A stretch of DNA of 39,660 bases from Thioclava sediminum. GTDB lineage: Bacteria > Pseudomonadota > Alphaproteobacteria > Rhodobacterales > Rhodobacteraceae. The notes beneath the pieces are model-generated. The model searched no databases, was not told the DNA's origin, and worked only from the letters and a program-made list of their open reading frames with translations. A program made the position numbers and the translations under genes. Below are positions 1 to 6,661 of this stretch, piece after piece. The stretch is taken from NCBI RefSeq assembly GCF_002020355.1, contig NZ_MPZV01000006.1, positions 1-39,660 of the forward strand, read 5' to 3'. Every line of letters begins with the position of its first letter. Position 1 is the first letter of the stretch.

Positions 1-77
1 GCCGGCCGCGAGGTGAGCTATCTTGCGATCGACATCTTCGTCGCTGTCCTGGCCGGTCAGAACCTCGGCCGGGAAGC
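1..77. repeat. Terminal overlap, left copy (circular join)
   Basis: These 77 bases are identical to positions 39584-39660. An exact overlap of this size is what a k=77 de Bruijn assembler leaves when it closes a circle. The minus-strand helicase frame runs uninterrupted across the join and gives an exact multiple of three (1446 nt). I read this as an assembly artefact of circularity, not as phage terminal repeats. Confidence 0.95.
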
Positions 78-777
78 CGGAATTGGAGAACTCCTTTGCG
101 ACGGCGAAGGCGTGCTTCACCGAGATGCAGAACCCGAGCGTTGGATCACCGACGCAGTGCTCGCGATAGGACCGGATTGCATCCCCGCAGATTTCGGATC
201 GCTCGACGGCCGCCTGGAGCGCGTCGAGATCATAATCATGGCCGCGCATCCGGACCGCTGAGAAATCAACGGTTTCTGGGCAATAGTAGCGTAGCGGAGC
301 GAGGTATCCATTCTCTGTGAGCCAAGCTGCATCACGGCCCCGGACGTGTGCTTGAAAGACCTCGAATGTCTCAGACTTCGGTGTCCCCGAGAACCCGATC
401 GCGATAGCATTTGGTGCGCAGTCTAGCACCCTGCGATACTGAGCCGCGGCGCCACCCATATGCACCTCGTCGACAAGGATCAGGGCGGCCGGGTCTGCTG
501 CAAGCCTCTCTCTGCGTCGGTCTGCGGCCTGCACCGTCATGACCGTAACGCCGGGCATATCCCCTGCCCGCTTGCGCAGCTGATTGACAACGGCGGATCG
601 GTTCGAGAGAACCCAGACGATCAGGCCTGCCGCTGAATACGCGGCTGCGAGATACTCGATGACGACCGATTTTCCGTATCCAACCGATGCCTCGAACAGC
701 ACCCGTTTCGCGCCATCGCTGAGCACGTGTCGCAGTTTGTCGATGTCGTCGGATTGATATTGTCGGAGAGATGCCAT
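1..777 (-). CDS. DEAD/DEAH-box helicase, N-terminal part (continues at 38915-39583)
   Basis: First 259 codons of a 481-residue superfamily 2 helicase whose remainder lies at the other end of the window. It starts with MASLRQYQSDDI, a Q-motif-like opening (RxYQ). A Walker A-like loop (EASVGYGKS, about residues 30-38) follows, then motif II DEVH (about residue 100) and motif III-like SGT. These indicate ATP-dependent nucleic acid unwinding or translocation. The start codon lies only five bases downstream of the conserved class B element at 783-813, so the mRNA may be leaderless. Downstream come a VRR-NUC nuclease and a 56-aa protein with overlapping or close starts. This helicase-nuclease pairing is common in phage replication modules. 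The helicase assignment is firm; the exact role is inferred. Confidence 0.88.
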   Translation of the reverse strand, partial: MASLRQYQSDDIDKLRHVLSDGAKRVLFEASVGYGKSVVIEYLAAAYSAAGLIVWVLSNRSAVVNQLRKRAGDMPGVTVMTVQAADRRRERLAADPAALILVDEVHMGGAAAQYRRVLDCAPNAIAIGFSGTPKSETFEVFQAHVRGRDAAWLTENGYLAPLRYYCPETVDFSAVRMRGHDYDLDALQAAVERSEICGDAIRSYREHCVGDPTLGFCISVKHAFAVAKEFSNSGFPAEVLTGQDSDEDVDRKIAHLAAG

Positions 778-782
778 GCCAA

Positions 783-813
783 GGATATCCGTCCTGGGCA
801 TGGTTTTTGCGCC
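783..813 (-). promoter_or_regulatory. Class B late promoter-like element (copy 7), upstream of the helicase
   Basis: On the minus strand it reads GGCGCAAAAA, eight bases, then AGGACGGATATCC. It is the most divergent of seven copies but keeps the exact 8-base spacing. It ends five bases before the helicase ATG. If ATATCC acts as a -10 box, transcription would begin at or next to the ATG. Confidence 0.6.
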
Positions 814-861
814 TCAGCAGCTGAGCGGTATTCAGCTCAGATACCGAGCATATACTCGTTA

Positions 862-2532
862 TCATTTTGTTCTCTGCGGCTGACCCGGCTCTTTGATTTT
901 TTTGACTTTCAGGACAGCCTCTCTCGATCCTGGGACGCGCTCATAATCGACCGCAGTTGCGAGATCTTCGATTTTCGAACTGAGGTCGAACGCGTAGTCG
1001 ATGAGAGACCCGAGCCGCTTCTTCATGTCTGCTACCTCTCGATAGCCAGCCTCGAGTCCGCGTGCATATTTCTCCGCCTTCTGGCGTCCGGCTTCGCGAG
1101 CCGCTTCGAGGGCCTGTTCTTCAGCGCGCAGTTCGAGCCTCTGCTCCTCGATCTCGTCATGTTCGGCCGCCTGTTTCTTGCGGATCTTCTCGTTGAGACG
1201 ATCAATCTCGCGATGGCGTTTCTCTTCATCATCCAGCCATTTGTGGAACTCCTTCATGCGTTTTTCGTGCTCGAGCTCAAACACATTCTGAGCGGTTTCG
1301 ATCTGCTCGCGCTCAGTTTTTAGCGCCTTCCGAGCAGCGAGAACTGGCTCAGAAATTATCTCCTCGGCCGAGCCAAACTGCTCCGTGAAGCGAGCGAGCA
1401 GCGCTGTCCGTTCGCGGCGTGTCGTAGCGTGCGAGCGCTCCCCGGCCGACAGGACGCCGAGTTCGACAAGCATGTCGAGGGCGAGCGATTCCTTGTCGTC
1501 TTTGCGAACTTTCTTGGCCGACCCTTTTTCAGCTATGAGCTTTTCTGCATGCCGACGCAGCACCCACATTTTCTTGGCGTTCTTGCTGCCATCTGGGATC
1601 TTCAGGCCGTCTTTTCCGGCGGCTTTGAGCGCAGCATCTGCTTCTTTGAAATGCTCCACCGCGATCTCTCGAGCTTCACGTTCAGCAGCTGCTCTGGCTT
1701 CGCCGCGGACGATGTTCATGTGCTTGTAGCGGTCCTGCGCGAACCACTCTCCGACTGCGTCTTGCGCGAGTTCATAGCCGCGCTTCATACCCACTTTTTT
1801 GAGCTTTCCATCCTTGCCTTCGCGCATGATCGGCTCACCTCGGATAAACCGATGGTCGAGCTGAAACAGCTTGCGTCCGGTCGCAAAACGAACACTCGGT
1901 TCGTGTTCGCGATGGCCTGCAACGATAGCATGAATGTGCACCGACTGTTCGTCGAGATCGACACGCGCATAGCGCAAAGTTTCGCCATGCTCTTGCCTCA
2001 GAAAACCGAGTCCAGCATCCGTGAATTCTTCGATCTTGCGCGTGTCGAACACCGCCTCGATGCCCGTGTCATCGAGGAATTTGAGGCGGAATTTTTCCGG
2101 GCAATCGTCGGCCGCGCGGTAGAAATCTCGATGCACGGTAAGCACCAATTCTCGAAGAGGCCCTCTGCTCTTTTTTTGCGGATCCCAGGGCTCTTGCTTA
2201 CCAGCGAGGAGTGCGCGCGCGTGGTCTTTCGGCCTGGTCTTGCGAAGGCCTTCGAGGTTCGATGCGAGGTTGTGATCGCGCATCGACTCGTATTCGAGTT
2301 TGAGTTCTTTCCCAATGTCATTGCTACCAAGGAGAATGCGATTGAGATGCTGACGAGTGAAGTCGATGTGATCGACGTTACCGATCTCTCTGAGAGCGTG
2401 TGCAATAATGCCTGCGACGTCGTTCGGGTGAATGCTCTCGTAGCGCAGAACGGCCGGGAATTTTCCGTCCGATCTCATGCGCTCTGCATACGTGAGCGAT
2501 TTCATACGCTCTGAGTGATTTAGTGGTTCCAT
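862..2532 (-). CDS. MobV/Pre-family relaxase (mobilisation protein)
   Basis: A 556-aa protein with a relaxase-like N-terminal half and a long charged coiled coil after about residue 265. Residues 191-204 (VDLDEQSVHIHAIV) resemble the metal-binding histidine motif of MobV/Pre plasmid recombination relaxases (HxDExxPHxH type), with His199 and His201. The segment around FATGRKLFQLDHRF resembles the following MobV block. Such enzymes nick the oriT strand and stay covalently bound to it for transfer by a helper conjugation system. Directly upstream lies a 240-bp untranslated stretch full of inverted repeats, the expected oriT position. No coupling protein or mating-pair genes are present, so the element would be mobilisable, not self-transmissible. 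A RepB-like relaxase of another Mob family is the alternative. Confidence 0.75.
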   Translation of the reverse strand: MEPLNHSERMKSLTYAERMRSDGKFPAVLRYESIHPNDVAGIIAHALREIGNVDHIDFTRQHLNRILLGSNDIGKELKLEYESMRDHNLASNLEGLRKTRPKDHARALLAGKQEPWDPQKKSRGPLRELVLTVHRDFYRAADDCPEKFRLKFLDDTGIEAVFDTRKIEEFTDAGLGFLRQEHGETLRYARVDLDEQSVHIHAIVAGHREHEPSVRFATGRKLFQLDHRFIRGEPIMREGKDGKLKKVGMKRGYELAQDAVGEWFAQDRYKHMNIVRGEARAAAEREAREIAVEHFKEADAALKAAGKDGLKIPDGSKNAKKMWVLRRHAEKLIAEKGSAKKVRKDDKESLALDMLVELGVLSAGERSHATTRRERTALLARFTEQFGSAEEIISEPVLAARKALKTEREQIETAQNVFELEHEKRMKEFHKWLDDEEKRHREIDRLNEKIRKKQAAEHDEIEEQRLELRAEEQALEAAREAGRQKAEKYARGLEAGYREVADMKKRLGSLIDYAFDLSSKIEDLATAVDYERVPGSREAVLKVKKIKEPGQPQRTK

Positions 2533-2559
2533 TGTCCCTGTCTCCCTGGACGGGAGTTA

Positions 2560-2690
2560 GGTCCGCTGGATGCTAGACGCACATTTCTGACAGCAGAATT
2601 TTCTGATGTGCGTTTGACGGGGACATACTCACTAGGTGTCTGTCAGAATGACAGTCCGCCTGCGGCGCCCGCAGGGGCGGGACCGTGAGC
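2560..2690. other. Candidate origin of transfer (oriT) with nested inverted repeats
   Basis: This lies in the gap directly upstream of the relaxase. It holds a perfect 8-bp inverted repeat ACGCACAT (2577-2584) and ATGTGCGT (2606-2613) enclosing the palindrome CAGAATTTTCTG (2594-2605). A second dyad CTGTCA-GAA-TGACAG lies at 2640-2654, and a GC hairpin CCTGCGG-CGC-CCGCAGG follows just after 2655. MobV oriTs typically lie directly upstream of the relaxase gene and contain several short hairpins. The nick site is not identified. The GC hairpin could instead terminate the 2773-2970 gene. Confidence 0.5.
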
Positions 2691-2772
2691 AAGGGGTTTG
2701 ATTGCATCATCCCCCAGACCCCCAAAACTGCGCCCGCCTGACGGCGGTAATTGAAGGCCCCTACCCTGCTCG

Positions 2773-2970
2773 TCAGTCGTCGTCTGACATGCGCTCAGCG
2801 CGCTTGAGTTTCCTCGCGCTCTCCGATGCATAGACGAGCTGCCCGTCCGCGCCAATTCCGACACCGAGGCCAGCAGCTCGGCGTCGCGCGAAGAACTCCT
2901 CTTCAGCAGGACCCGGCTGCGAGAATGCTCGCGTCAGCCGGTCGAGTTCCTGCTCATTGTCGCTCGTCAT
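2773..2970 (-). CDS. Small hypothetical protein upstream of oriT and relaxase
   Basis: A 65-aa charged protein beginning MTSDNEQELDRLTRAF. I chose the ATG at 2970 because AGGGAGA lies about 8 bases upstream. The longer open frame to 3255 runs through the divergent promoter of the next operon and looks non-coding. It has no cysteines or membrane segment. The middle is rich in Ala, Gly and Arg and the end is basic then acidic. Its position before the oriT-like region and relaxase, on the same strand, would suit a relaxase accessory (MobC-like) role, but I see no sequence support for that. No family recognised. Confidence 0.6.
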   Translation of the reverse strand: MTSDNEQELDRLTRAFSQPGPAEEEFFARRRAAGLGVGIGADGQLVYASESARKLKRAERMSDDD

Positions 2971-3045
2971 CAGAGTTCTCCCTGGCAGGGAACAGCACGT
3001 CTCAGTTCCTCTGTCTTTAGCACATTTTTTCGATTTTTCTTGCTC

Positions 3046-3080
3046 GAAAATTTGGGATCGTGGCGGCCGGGCGTATCTTC
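3046..3080 (+). promoter_or_regulatory. Class A promoter-like element (copy 1)
   Basis: Reads AAAATTTGGG, 17 bases, then TATCTTC. It lies 30 bases before the start of the 3110 gene. It is the weakest match in its -10-like box but has the conserved AAAATTTGG core and spacing. Confidence 0.5.
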
Positions 3081-3109
3081 TTTGAACCAACAGAGAAGGA
3101 GTTTGGAAA

Positions 3110-3406
3110 ATGAAAACAGCTAGCGAATTCAAGGCAGAACTCAAGGCCCGCGTCGACGGAATCCAGAAGCTTCCGACGAGCTGGAAATCGCTCGGAAGCC
3201 GTGTGAATGGCGATGTATGGAAGATGGCTGCACGCAAAGCCCATGACACACTCATCGCGATGATCTCTCAGTATTCAGACAGGGGCTATGACTGGTTCGA
3301 TGCGCAGTTCGAGGTGCTCATTGTCGAGCATTATAATGACGAGATGATCCGGCGCGCTGGACTCGAAGATGGTGCGTTCAACGGAACGTGTGAATGCTCG
3401 GCATGA
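3110..3406 (+). CDS. Hypothetical protein, first gene of the early rightward cluster
   Basis: A 98-aa protein beginning MKTASEFKAELKARVDG. A strong ribosome site (GAGAAGGAG) lies 9-10 bases before the ATG, and a class A promoter-like element precedes it. The composition is mixed, probably helical and soluble. The C-terminal CEC motif is not enough for a metal site. It overlaps the next gene by an ATGA junction, so the two are probably translationally coupled. It is probably expressed early with the recombination genes that follow. No family recognised. Confidence 0.75.
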   Translation: MKTASEFKAELKARVDGIQKLPTSWKSLGSRVNGDVWKMAARKAHDTLIAMISQYSDRGYDWFDAQFEVLIVEHYNDEMIRRAGLEDGAFNGTCECSA

Positions 3407-3690
3407 GCGTCGAAACCTACAGTATCGCAAGGGGTGTTGTCCGTCTCGAGTATCTCGAGAACGGGCGCACCGTTTCCCGCACATTCTCAGCGCCAGAGGG
3501 TGGCGGAATGGTCTGCGAGATGACGCGCCGCGGGATCAATTTTGAGAGTAAACCGACGGGCAGAAATCTTCGCCGCGTCGGCCGGCGCCTGCGCGTTGAG
3601 AGTGCAGAACAGCTTGAGGGTGTCGTGCGTGCAGAGGCAGAGCGCTACCTGCGAACATTCGGGAAAAAATCTTCTCCAGCGACTGTCTAA
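3403..3690 (+). CDS. Hypothetical protein coupled to the 3110 gene
   Basis: A 95-aa basic protein beginning MSVETYSIARGVVRLEYL. I chose the ATG at 3403, which overlaps the upstream stop as ATGA, over the in-frame ATG at 3394. The N-terminal part alternates hydrophobic and polar residues as beta strands would (VVRLEYLENGRTVSRTF). The C-terminal half is rich in Arg and Glu and probably helical. No recognised domain. The next gene begins after its own class A element, so this pair forms a short transcription unit or reads into the next one. Confidence 0.7.
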   Translation: MSVETYSIARGVVRLEYLENGRTVSRTFSAPEGGGMVCEMTRRGINFESKPTGRNLRRVGRRLRVESAEQLEGVVRAEAERYLRTFGKKSSPATV

Positions 3691-3723
3691 AATTTTGGAT
3701 CTGATCGCGATCGACCGATCTCC
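3691..3723 (+). promoter_or_regulatory. Class A promoter-like element (copy 2)
   Basis: Reads AATTTTGG (3691-3698), 18 bases, then GATCTCC (3717-3723). It starts at the stop codon of the upstream gene and precedes the 3751 gene. The spacer contains GATCGCGATC, a perfect 10-bp palindrome that could be an operator. Confidence 0.6.
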
Positions 3724-3750
3724 TCTCTATCGACAGAACGGAGAGAAAAA

Positions 3751-3954
3751 ATGGTTCAGCAAGCAATCGACCTACGCTCGCAAAAACTCAATGAGCTGCT
3801 GGAAATAGATGACGCAATCGCAAGTGCGAACGACGTCAGGATGAGATCCGAGCTCAAACTCAAGCGTGACGCGATCGCATTCGAAATCGAACGCTGCGAA
3901 TACGAGATCCGGGCCGAGCATATGCGTAGGAAAATTTCTTGGAGCGCTGCCTGA
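3751..3954 (+). CDS. Small helical hypothetical protein
   Basis: A 67-aa protein beginning MVQQAIDLRSQKLNELL. GGAGAG lies 6-11 bases before the ATG. The heptad-like pattern of Leu, Ile and Met with many Glu, Arg and Lys residues suggests a single coiled coil, perhaps a dimer. It has its own class A element upstream and another after it, so this small gene can be switched independently. No family recognised. A role in host takeover or in modulating DNA proteins is possible but unsupported. Confidence 0.7.
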   Translation: MVQQAIDLRSQKLNELLEIDDAIASANDVRMRSELKLKRDAIAFEIERCEYEIRAEHMRRKISWSAA

Positions 3955-3956
3955 GA

Positions 3957-3988
3957 TTTTGGAGCTAGGGACACATTTCCCTAACTCC
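3957..3988 (+). promoter_or_regulatory. Class A promoter-like element with GGGACA dyad (copy 3)
   Basis: Reads TTTTGG (3957-3962), 18 bases, then TAACTCC (3982-3988). The spacer holds GGGACACATTTCCC (3968-3981), nearly the core of the class B element. This suggests that one protein binds here and at class B sites. It drives the small gene at 4022 and the exonuclease operon. Confidence 0.65.
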
Positions 3989-4021
3989 AACTCAGAACAA
4001 AGCAGAAACGAGGGCAGAACT

Positions 4022-4222
4022 ATGAACCTGAAATATCTTGCATTCATCCGCCGCTATTTGAGCCGCTGTGAATTCATCGACGTCTTCGACGCATTTGCTG
4101 CGGCGGCTGATGCTAAGAGCCGCGTGGAGATCGCGGAGCTCGACGCCGAGCGGGCGCGCGAAGAGCATAAGAAAGCCGAAGCGCGCCTCGATGAGATCTG
4201 CATCTCGAAAGGCCTGATGTGA
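4022..4222 (+). CDS. Small hypothetical protein ahead of the exonuclease
   Basis: A 66-aa protein beginning MNLKYLAFIRRYLSRCEF. The start at 4022 is the first ATG after the class A element; CGAGGGCAG upstream is a modest ribosome site. The first half is hydrophobic and aromatic. The second half (RVEIAELDAERAREEH onward) is a charged helix. The stop overlaps the start of the exonuclease gene (TGATG), implying coupling. Similar small helical proteins often precede phage recombinases, but I cannot name the family. Confidence 0.65.
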   Translation: MNLKYLAFIRRYLSRCEFIDVFDAFAAAADAKSRVEIAELDAERAREEHKKAEARLDEICISKGLM

Positions 4223-5226
4223 TGAACGCCATCGACCATCCTCTGGGTGTGTTCCAAGGCAAATCAAATGCGGAATACCACGGCGGCCCTGGCATCTCGA
4301 AAAGTGGCCTGGATGTCGTATCGAAGAGCCCTGCGCACTATAAACAGTCTCGCGCAGACGGCTACACAGCGCCGACTCCGAGCCAGCGCCTTGGGACGCT
4401 CGCTCATAGTTTTATCCTGGAGAACGACACGTTCTGGGATCACTACGCGCTCCCGTTTGAAGCGCCGGAAGGCGCCCTCGATACGGTGGCGCAGATCAAG
4501 GATCAACTGAAAGAACTCGGTGAGAAAGTCGCGGCGTCTGCGAAGAAGGCGGACTTGATCGAGCAACTCCGCGCGGTCGATCCTGAGGCAGTTTTCCTCG
4601 ACGATGCGAAAGCCGCATACGCTGACGAGGTGGGTGATCGGGAGATCATCACTGCCAAGGAACTCGAAGATCTCGAAGGCATGCGCGCCTCGATCATGCG
4701 CCACCCGAAAGCGTCAAAGTTGCTCGAAGCAGGGTCGGGTGTAGCCGAGCTGAGCTGCTATTGGCGTGACGAAGAGACGGGTGCCCTGTGCCGGTGCCGG
4801 CCAGATTTCTGGAGGCATGATGGGATTATCGTCGACCTGAAGACCTCCCGGGATGCGTGCTATGACGGGTTCCAGAAGTCGATCAGCGGTTGGCGCTACG
4901 ACACGCAGGACCCCTACTATCTCGATGGCGCAACAGCGGCAGTAACGCAGGGCGAGAACCCGCTGAAAATGCCGGCGCCAAGAGCATTCATTTTTGTCGC
5001 GATCGAACCTTTCGCGCCCTACGCCTGCAGCGTTTTTGTGCTCGACCCCGAGAGTCGTGAGATCGGCCGCAGTGGGTATCGCAAGGCTCTAAACAGATAC
5101 GCTGAGTGTCTGCGCACTGGTGAGTGGCCGGCCTACAGCGACAAGATCGAGACGATCTCGTTGCCGGAGTGGCGGCTGCGTCAAGAAGCTTATGAACAAG
5201 ATGAACAGGGGGTCTATTCAGAATGA
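4222..5226 (+). CDS. RecE/Exo VIII-like PD-(D/E)XK exonuclease
   Basis: A 334-aa protein. The nuclease core lies at about residues 175-245: an acidic strand (AELSCYWRDEE), then RPDFW with the catalytic Asp, then IIVDLKT carrying the D-x-K pair, and a downstream YDTQDPYYLDG motif. This is the arrangement of RecE-type exonucleases that resect dsDNA 5'-3' for single-strand annealing recombination. A Lys/Glu-rich helical insertion lies at about residues 90-155. I chose the ATG at 4222, which overlaps the upstream stop, over the GTG at 4219. The next gene starts inside this stop codon, so the two products are probably partners. The role is replication and recombination of the phage genome early in infection. 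Confidence 0.87.
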   Translation: MNAIDHPLGVFQGKSNAEYHGGPGISKSGLDVVSKSPAHYKQSRADGYTAPTPSQRLGTLAHSFILENDTFWDHYALPFEAPEGALDTVAQIKDQLKELGEKVAASAKKADLIEQLRAVDPEAVFLDDAKAAYADEVGDREIITAKELEDLEGMRASIMRHPKASKLLEAGSGVAELSCYWRDEETGALCRCRPDFWRHDGIIVDLKTSRDACYDGFQKSISGWRYDTQDPYYLDGATAAVTQGENPLKMPAPRAFIFVAIEPFAPYACSVFVLDPESREIGRSGYRKALNRYAECLRTGEWPAYSDKIETISLPEWRLRQEAYEQDEQGVYSE

Positions 5227-5843
5227 AAGACATCGACATCACGCGCGCGATCAGAGCGAAATCTGATCAACTCAACGCCGACGACCTGCTCGCCGGCCCC
5301 ATGACGATCAAAATCCGAGATATCCAGGTCGTCGCCGGAGAACAGCCTGTCAGCGTCTATTTCGACGGCGATGATGGGAAGCCCTGGAAGCCCTCGAAAT
5401 CTGCTCTCCGCGTTCTGGCGGCTATCTGGGGCGCAAACGCTGCAAAGTGGCTCGGAATGTCCTGCACGCTCTTCAACGACGAGAGTGTGACGTGGGCTGG
5501 CGTCGCCGTTGGCGGGATCCGGGTCAGTCATATGGAAGGCCTATCGAAGCCGCGGGAGATCAAGCTAACGAAAACGCGCGGGAAGAAAGTTGGTGTGACG
5601 ATCCAGCCGCTTTTGCTTGAGAAGCATTCCCAGGCAGACAAGTGGAAAGAGCGTCTGTTCGCCGTTGCCGAGGATCCAGAGAAATCTGTCGAAGATGCTT
5701 GGGGAAAGGTCCCTGCTGAGATCAAAGCTGAACTCGCAGATGATATCTATGACAAGCTGATCGCAATGCAGGAAGCCGCAACGCTTGAGCGTGAGAGCGA
5801 CCCAGACGCAACTGCCAACGCGCTGAACGACGCGATCGGGTGA
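5223..5843 (+). CDS. Exonuclease-partner hypothetical protein (possible DNA-binding or annealing role)
   Basis: A 206-aa protein whose start overlaps the exonuclease stop (ATGA). The first 100 residues (YFDGDDGKPWKPSKS, then LRVLAAIWGANAAKWLGM) read like a conserved mixed alpha/beta fold. The C-terminal third is acidic and helical. I recall this type of protein beside RecE-like nucleases in phages, but it lacks the sequence signatures of RecT, Erf or Rad52-type annealing proteins. Position argues for an annealing or ssDNA-binding partner; that is inference from context. A terminator follows directly. Confidence 0.7.
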   Translation: MKDIDITRAIRAKSDQLNADDLLAGPMTIKIRDIQVVAGEQPVSVYFDGDDGKPWKPSKSALRVLAAIWGANAAKWLGMSCTLFNDESVTWAGVAVGGIRVSHMEGLSKPREIKLTKTRGKKVGVTIQPLLLEKHSQADKWKERLFAVAEDPEKSVEDAWGKVPAEIKAELADDIYDKLIAMQEAATLERESDPDATANALNDAIG

Positions 5844-5855
5844 ATGACTTGAACC

Positions 5856-5880
5856 GGGGCCGGATTTTCCGGCCTCTTTT
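5856..5880 (+). terminator. Rho-independent terminator of the exonuclease operon
   Basis: GGGGCCGG (5856-5863), loop ATTTT, CCGGCCTC (5869-5876), then TTTT. It lies 13 bases after the stop of the 5223 gene. Confidence 0.85.
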
Positions 5881-5930
5881 CAATGTATGGCGAGAAATTT
5901 TTCCGCACTGCTAGAAAAGTTCCAGAATAA

Positions 5931-5960
5931 TTTTGGACGGCATGTTTGCTGCCTAATTCC
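5931..5960 (+). promoter_or_regulatory. Class A promoter-like element (copy 4)
   Basis: Reads TTTTGG (5931-5936), 16 bases, then CTAATTCC (5953-5960). It lies 41 bases before the 6002 gene and just after a terminator, so it must start a new transcript if functional. The CTAATTCCTC box is shared word for word with copy 5. Confidence 0.65.
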
Positions 5961-6001
5961 TCATTGTCAGCACGACGCAACGGGCTGACAAAAAACAGAA
6001 A

Positions 6002-6241
6002 ATGGGACGTCACATGACACTTGTTAAATATATGAATTCCGCGAAGACTATCGCCGCGCTGTCCGAAGCAAAGATCCTTGAATATGCCAAGCAATTGGCG
6101 TTCACCCGTGAAATGCTTGGACCAGTTGACGAAGGATCAAAGCGAGCGATGTCTTTCGATACAAGAGATCCTGAGACAGGTGTTTATATCAAGATCGAGT
6201 TCGGCGAGGACCCGCTTGGCATACCACAATATCCAGGATAA
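6002..6241 (+). CDS. Small hypothetical protein, monocistronic
   Basis: A protein of 79 aa, or 75 aa if started at the ATG at 6014 (MTLVKYMNSAKTIAAL). Neither start has a strong ribosome site, so the start is uncertain. The N-terminal half is helical. The C-terminal half (AMSFDTRDPETGVYIKIEFG) looks like a beta hairpin. It lies between a terminator plus class A element upstream and a strong bidirectional terminator downstream, so it is a stand-alone unit. No family recognised. Confidence 0.65.
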   Translation: MGRHMTLVKYMNSAKTIAALSEAKILEYAKQLAFTREMLGPVDEGSKRAMSFDTRDPETGVYIKIEFGEDPLGIPQYPG

Positions 6242-6246
6242 CAGAC

Positions 6247-6270
6247 CGCCGGCCTCAGGGCCGGCGTTTT
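6247..6270. terminator. Bidirectional terminator with a stop codon in its loop
   Basis: Perfect 8-bp stem CGCCGGCC (6247-6254) and GGCCGGCG (6259-6266), with loop TCAG and a TTTT tract. It serves the 6002 gene. The loop contains the stop codon (TGA read on the minus strand, 6257-6255) of the convergent gene 6255-6605. Confidence 0.8.
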
Positions 6271-6605
6271 ACTTCGGCCCGCGAGAGAGCCTCTTGCATC
6301 ACCTGGTCGTGCGGCTTGCCCGGGCGCGGGTCGTCAAGGGCCTCTTGCACTCTGTCGCGAAACCACGTGTCGATCTCGACAACAATCCGGCTTGGCGCGT
6401 CCGTCGGAATCTCTGCTGTGCATCGCAGCGGCAGAGAGAGGTCTGGGTTGCGGGTCACGACGAAGGCCTGCGCAGACACGGGTAGCCTCTCAACACGCTG
6501 CATAGAGCCATCGACGCAGAGTCCGGTCTCAGCGCAGAGTGCTGCATAGCGCTCAAGGAATTCTCGCACGCGTGGTTCGTCATCAACTGATATGCTGTCT
6601 TCCAC
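6255..6605 (-). CDS. Hypothetical protein
   Basis: A 116-aa protein with a GTG start at 6605 preceded by AGAGGGA at a suitable distance. It begins with an acidic stretch (MEDSISVDDEPRVREF), has two cysteines (CAETGLC), and continues with likely beta strands (AFVVTRNPDLSLPLRC, RIVVEIDTWF). No transmembrane segment and no recognised family. It is convergent with the 6002 gene and divergent from the DnaQ-like exonuclease gene, with 56 bases between the divergent starts for both promoters. Probably part of the lysogenic or accessory gene set, judging by position only. Confidence 0.65.
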   Translation of the reverse strand: MEDSISVDDEPRVREFLERYAALCAETGLCVDGSMQRVERLPVSAQAFVVTRNPDLSLPLRCTAEIPTDAPSRIVVEIDTWFRDRVQEALDDPRPGKPHDQVMQEALSRAEVKRRP

Positions 6606-6661
6606 TTCGCAATTCCCTCTTTCGGCATATCTAAGATAAGATGGGATGAGGAGGTGCGCAA

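Noticed and set aside
1-77. Direct terminal repeats of phage DNA
   Set aside because: The exact 77-base length equals a common assembler k-mer and the helicase gene reads through the join, so circular assembly is the simpler explanation.
1429-2514. 361-codon plus-strand frame antisense to the relaxase
   Set aside because: It mirrors the relaxase codon pattern, has no promoter or ribosome site of its own, and the encoded sequence has no family character; the minus frame has a relaxase motif.
2773-3255. 160-codon version of the small gene before oriT
   Set aside because: The first 95 codons run through the divergent class A element and the 3110 gene; the internal ATG at 2970 has a proper ribosome site.
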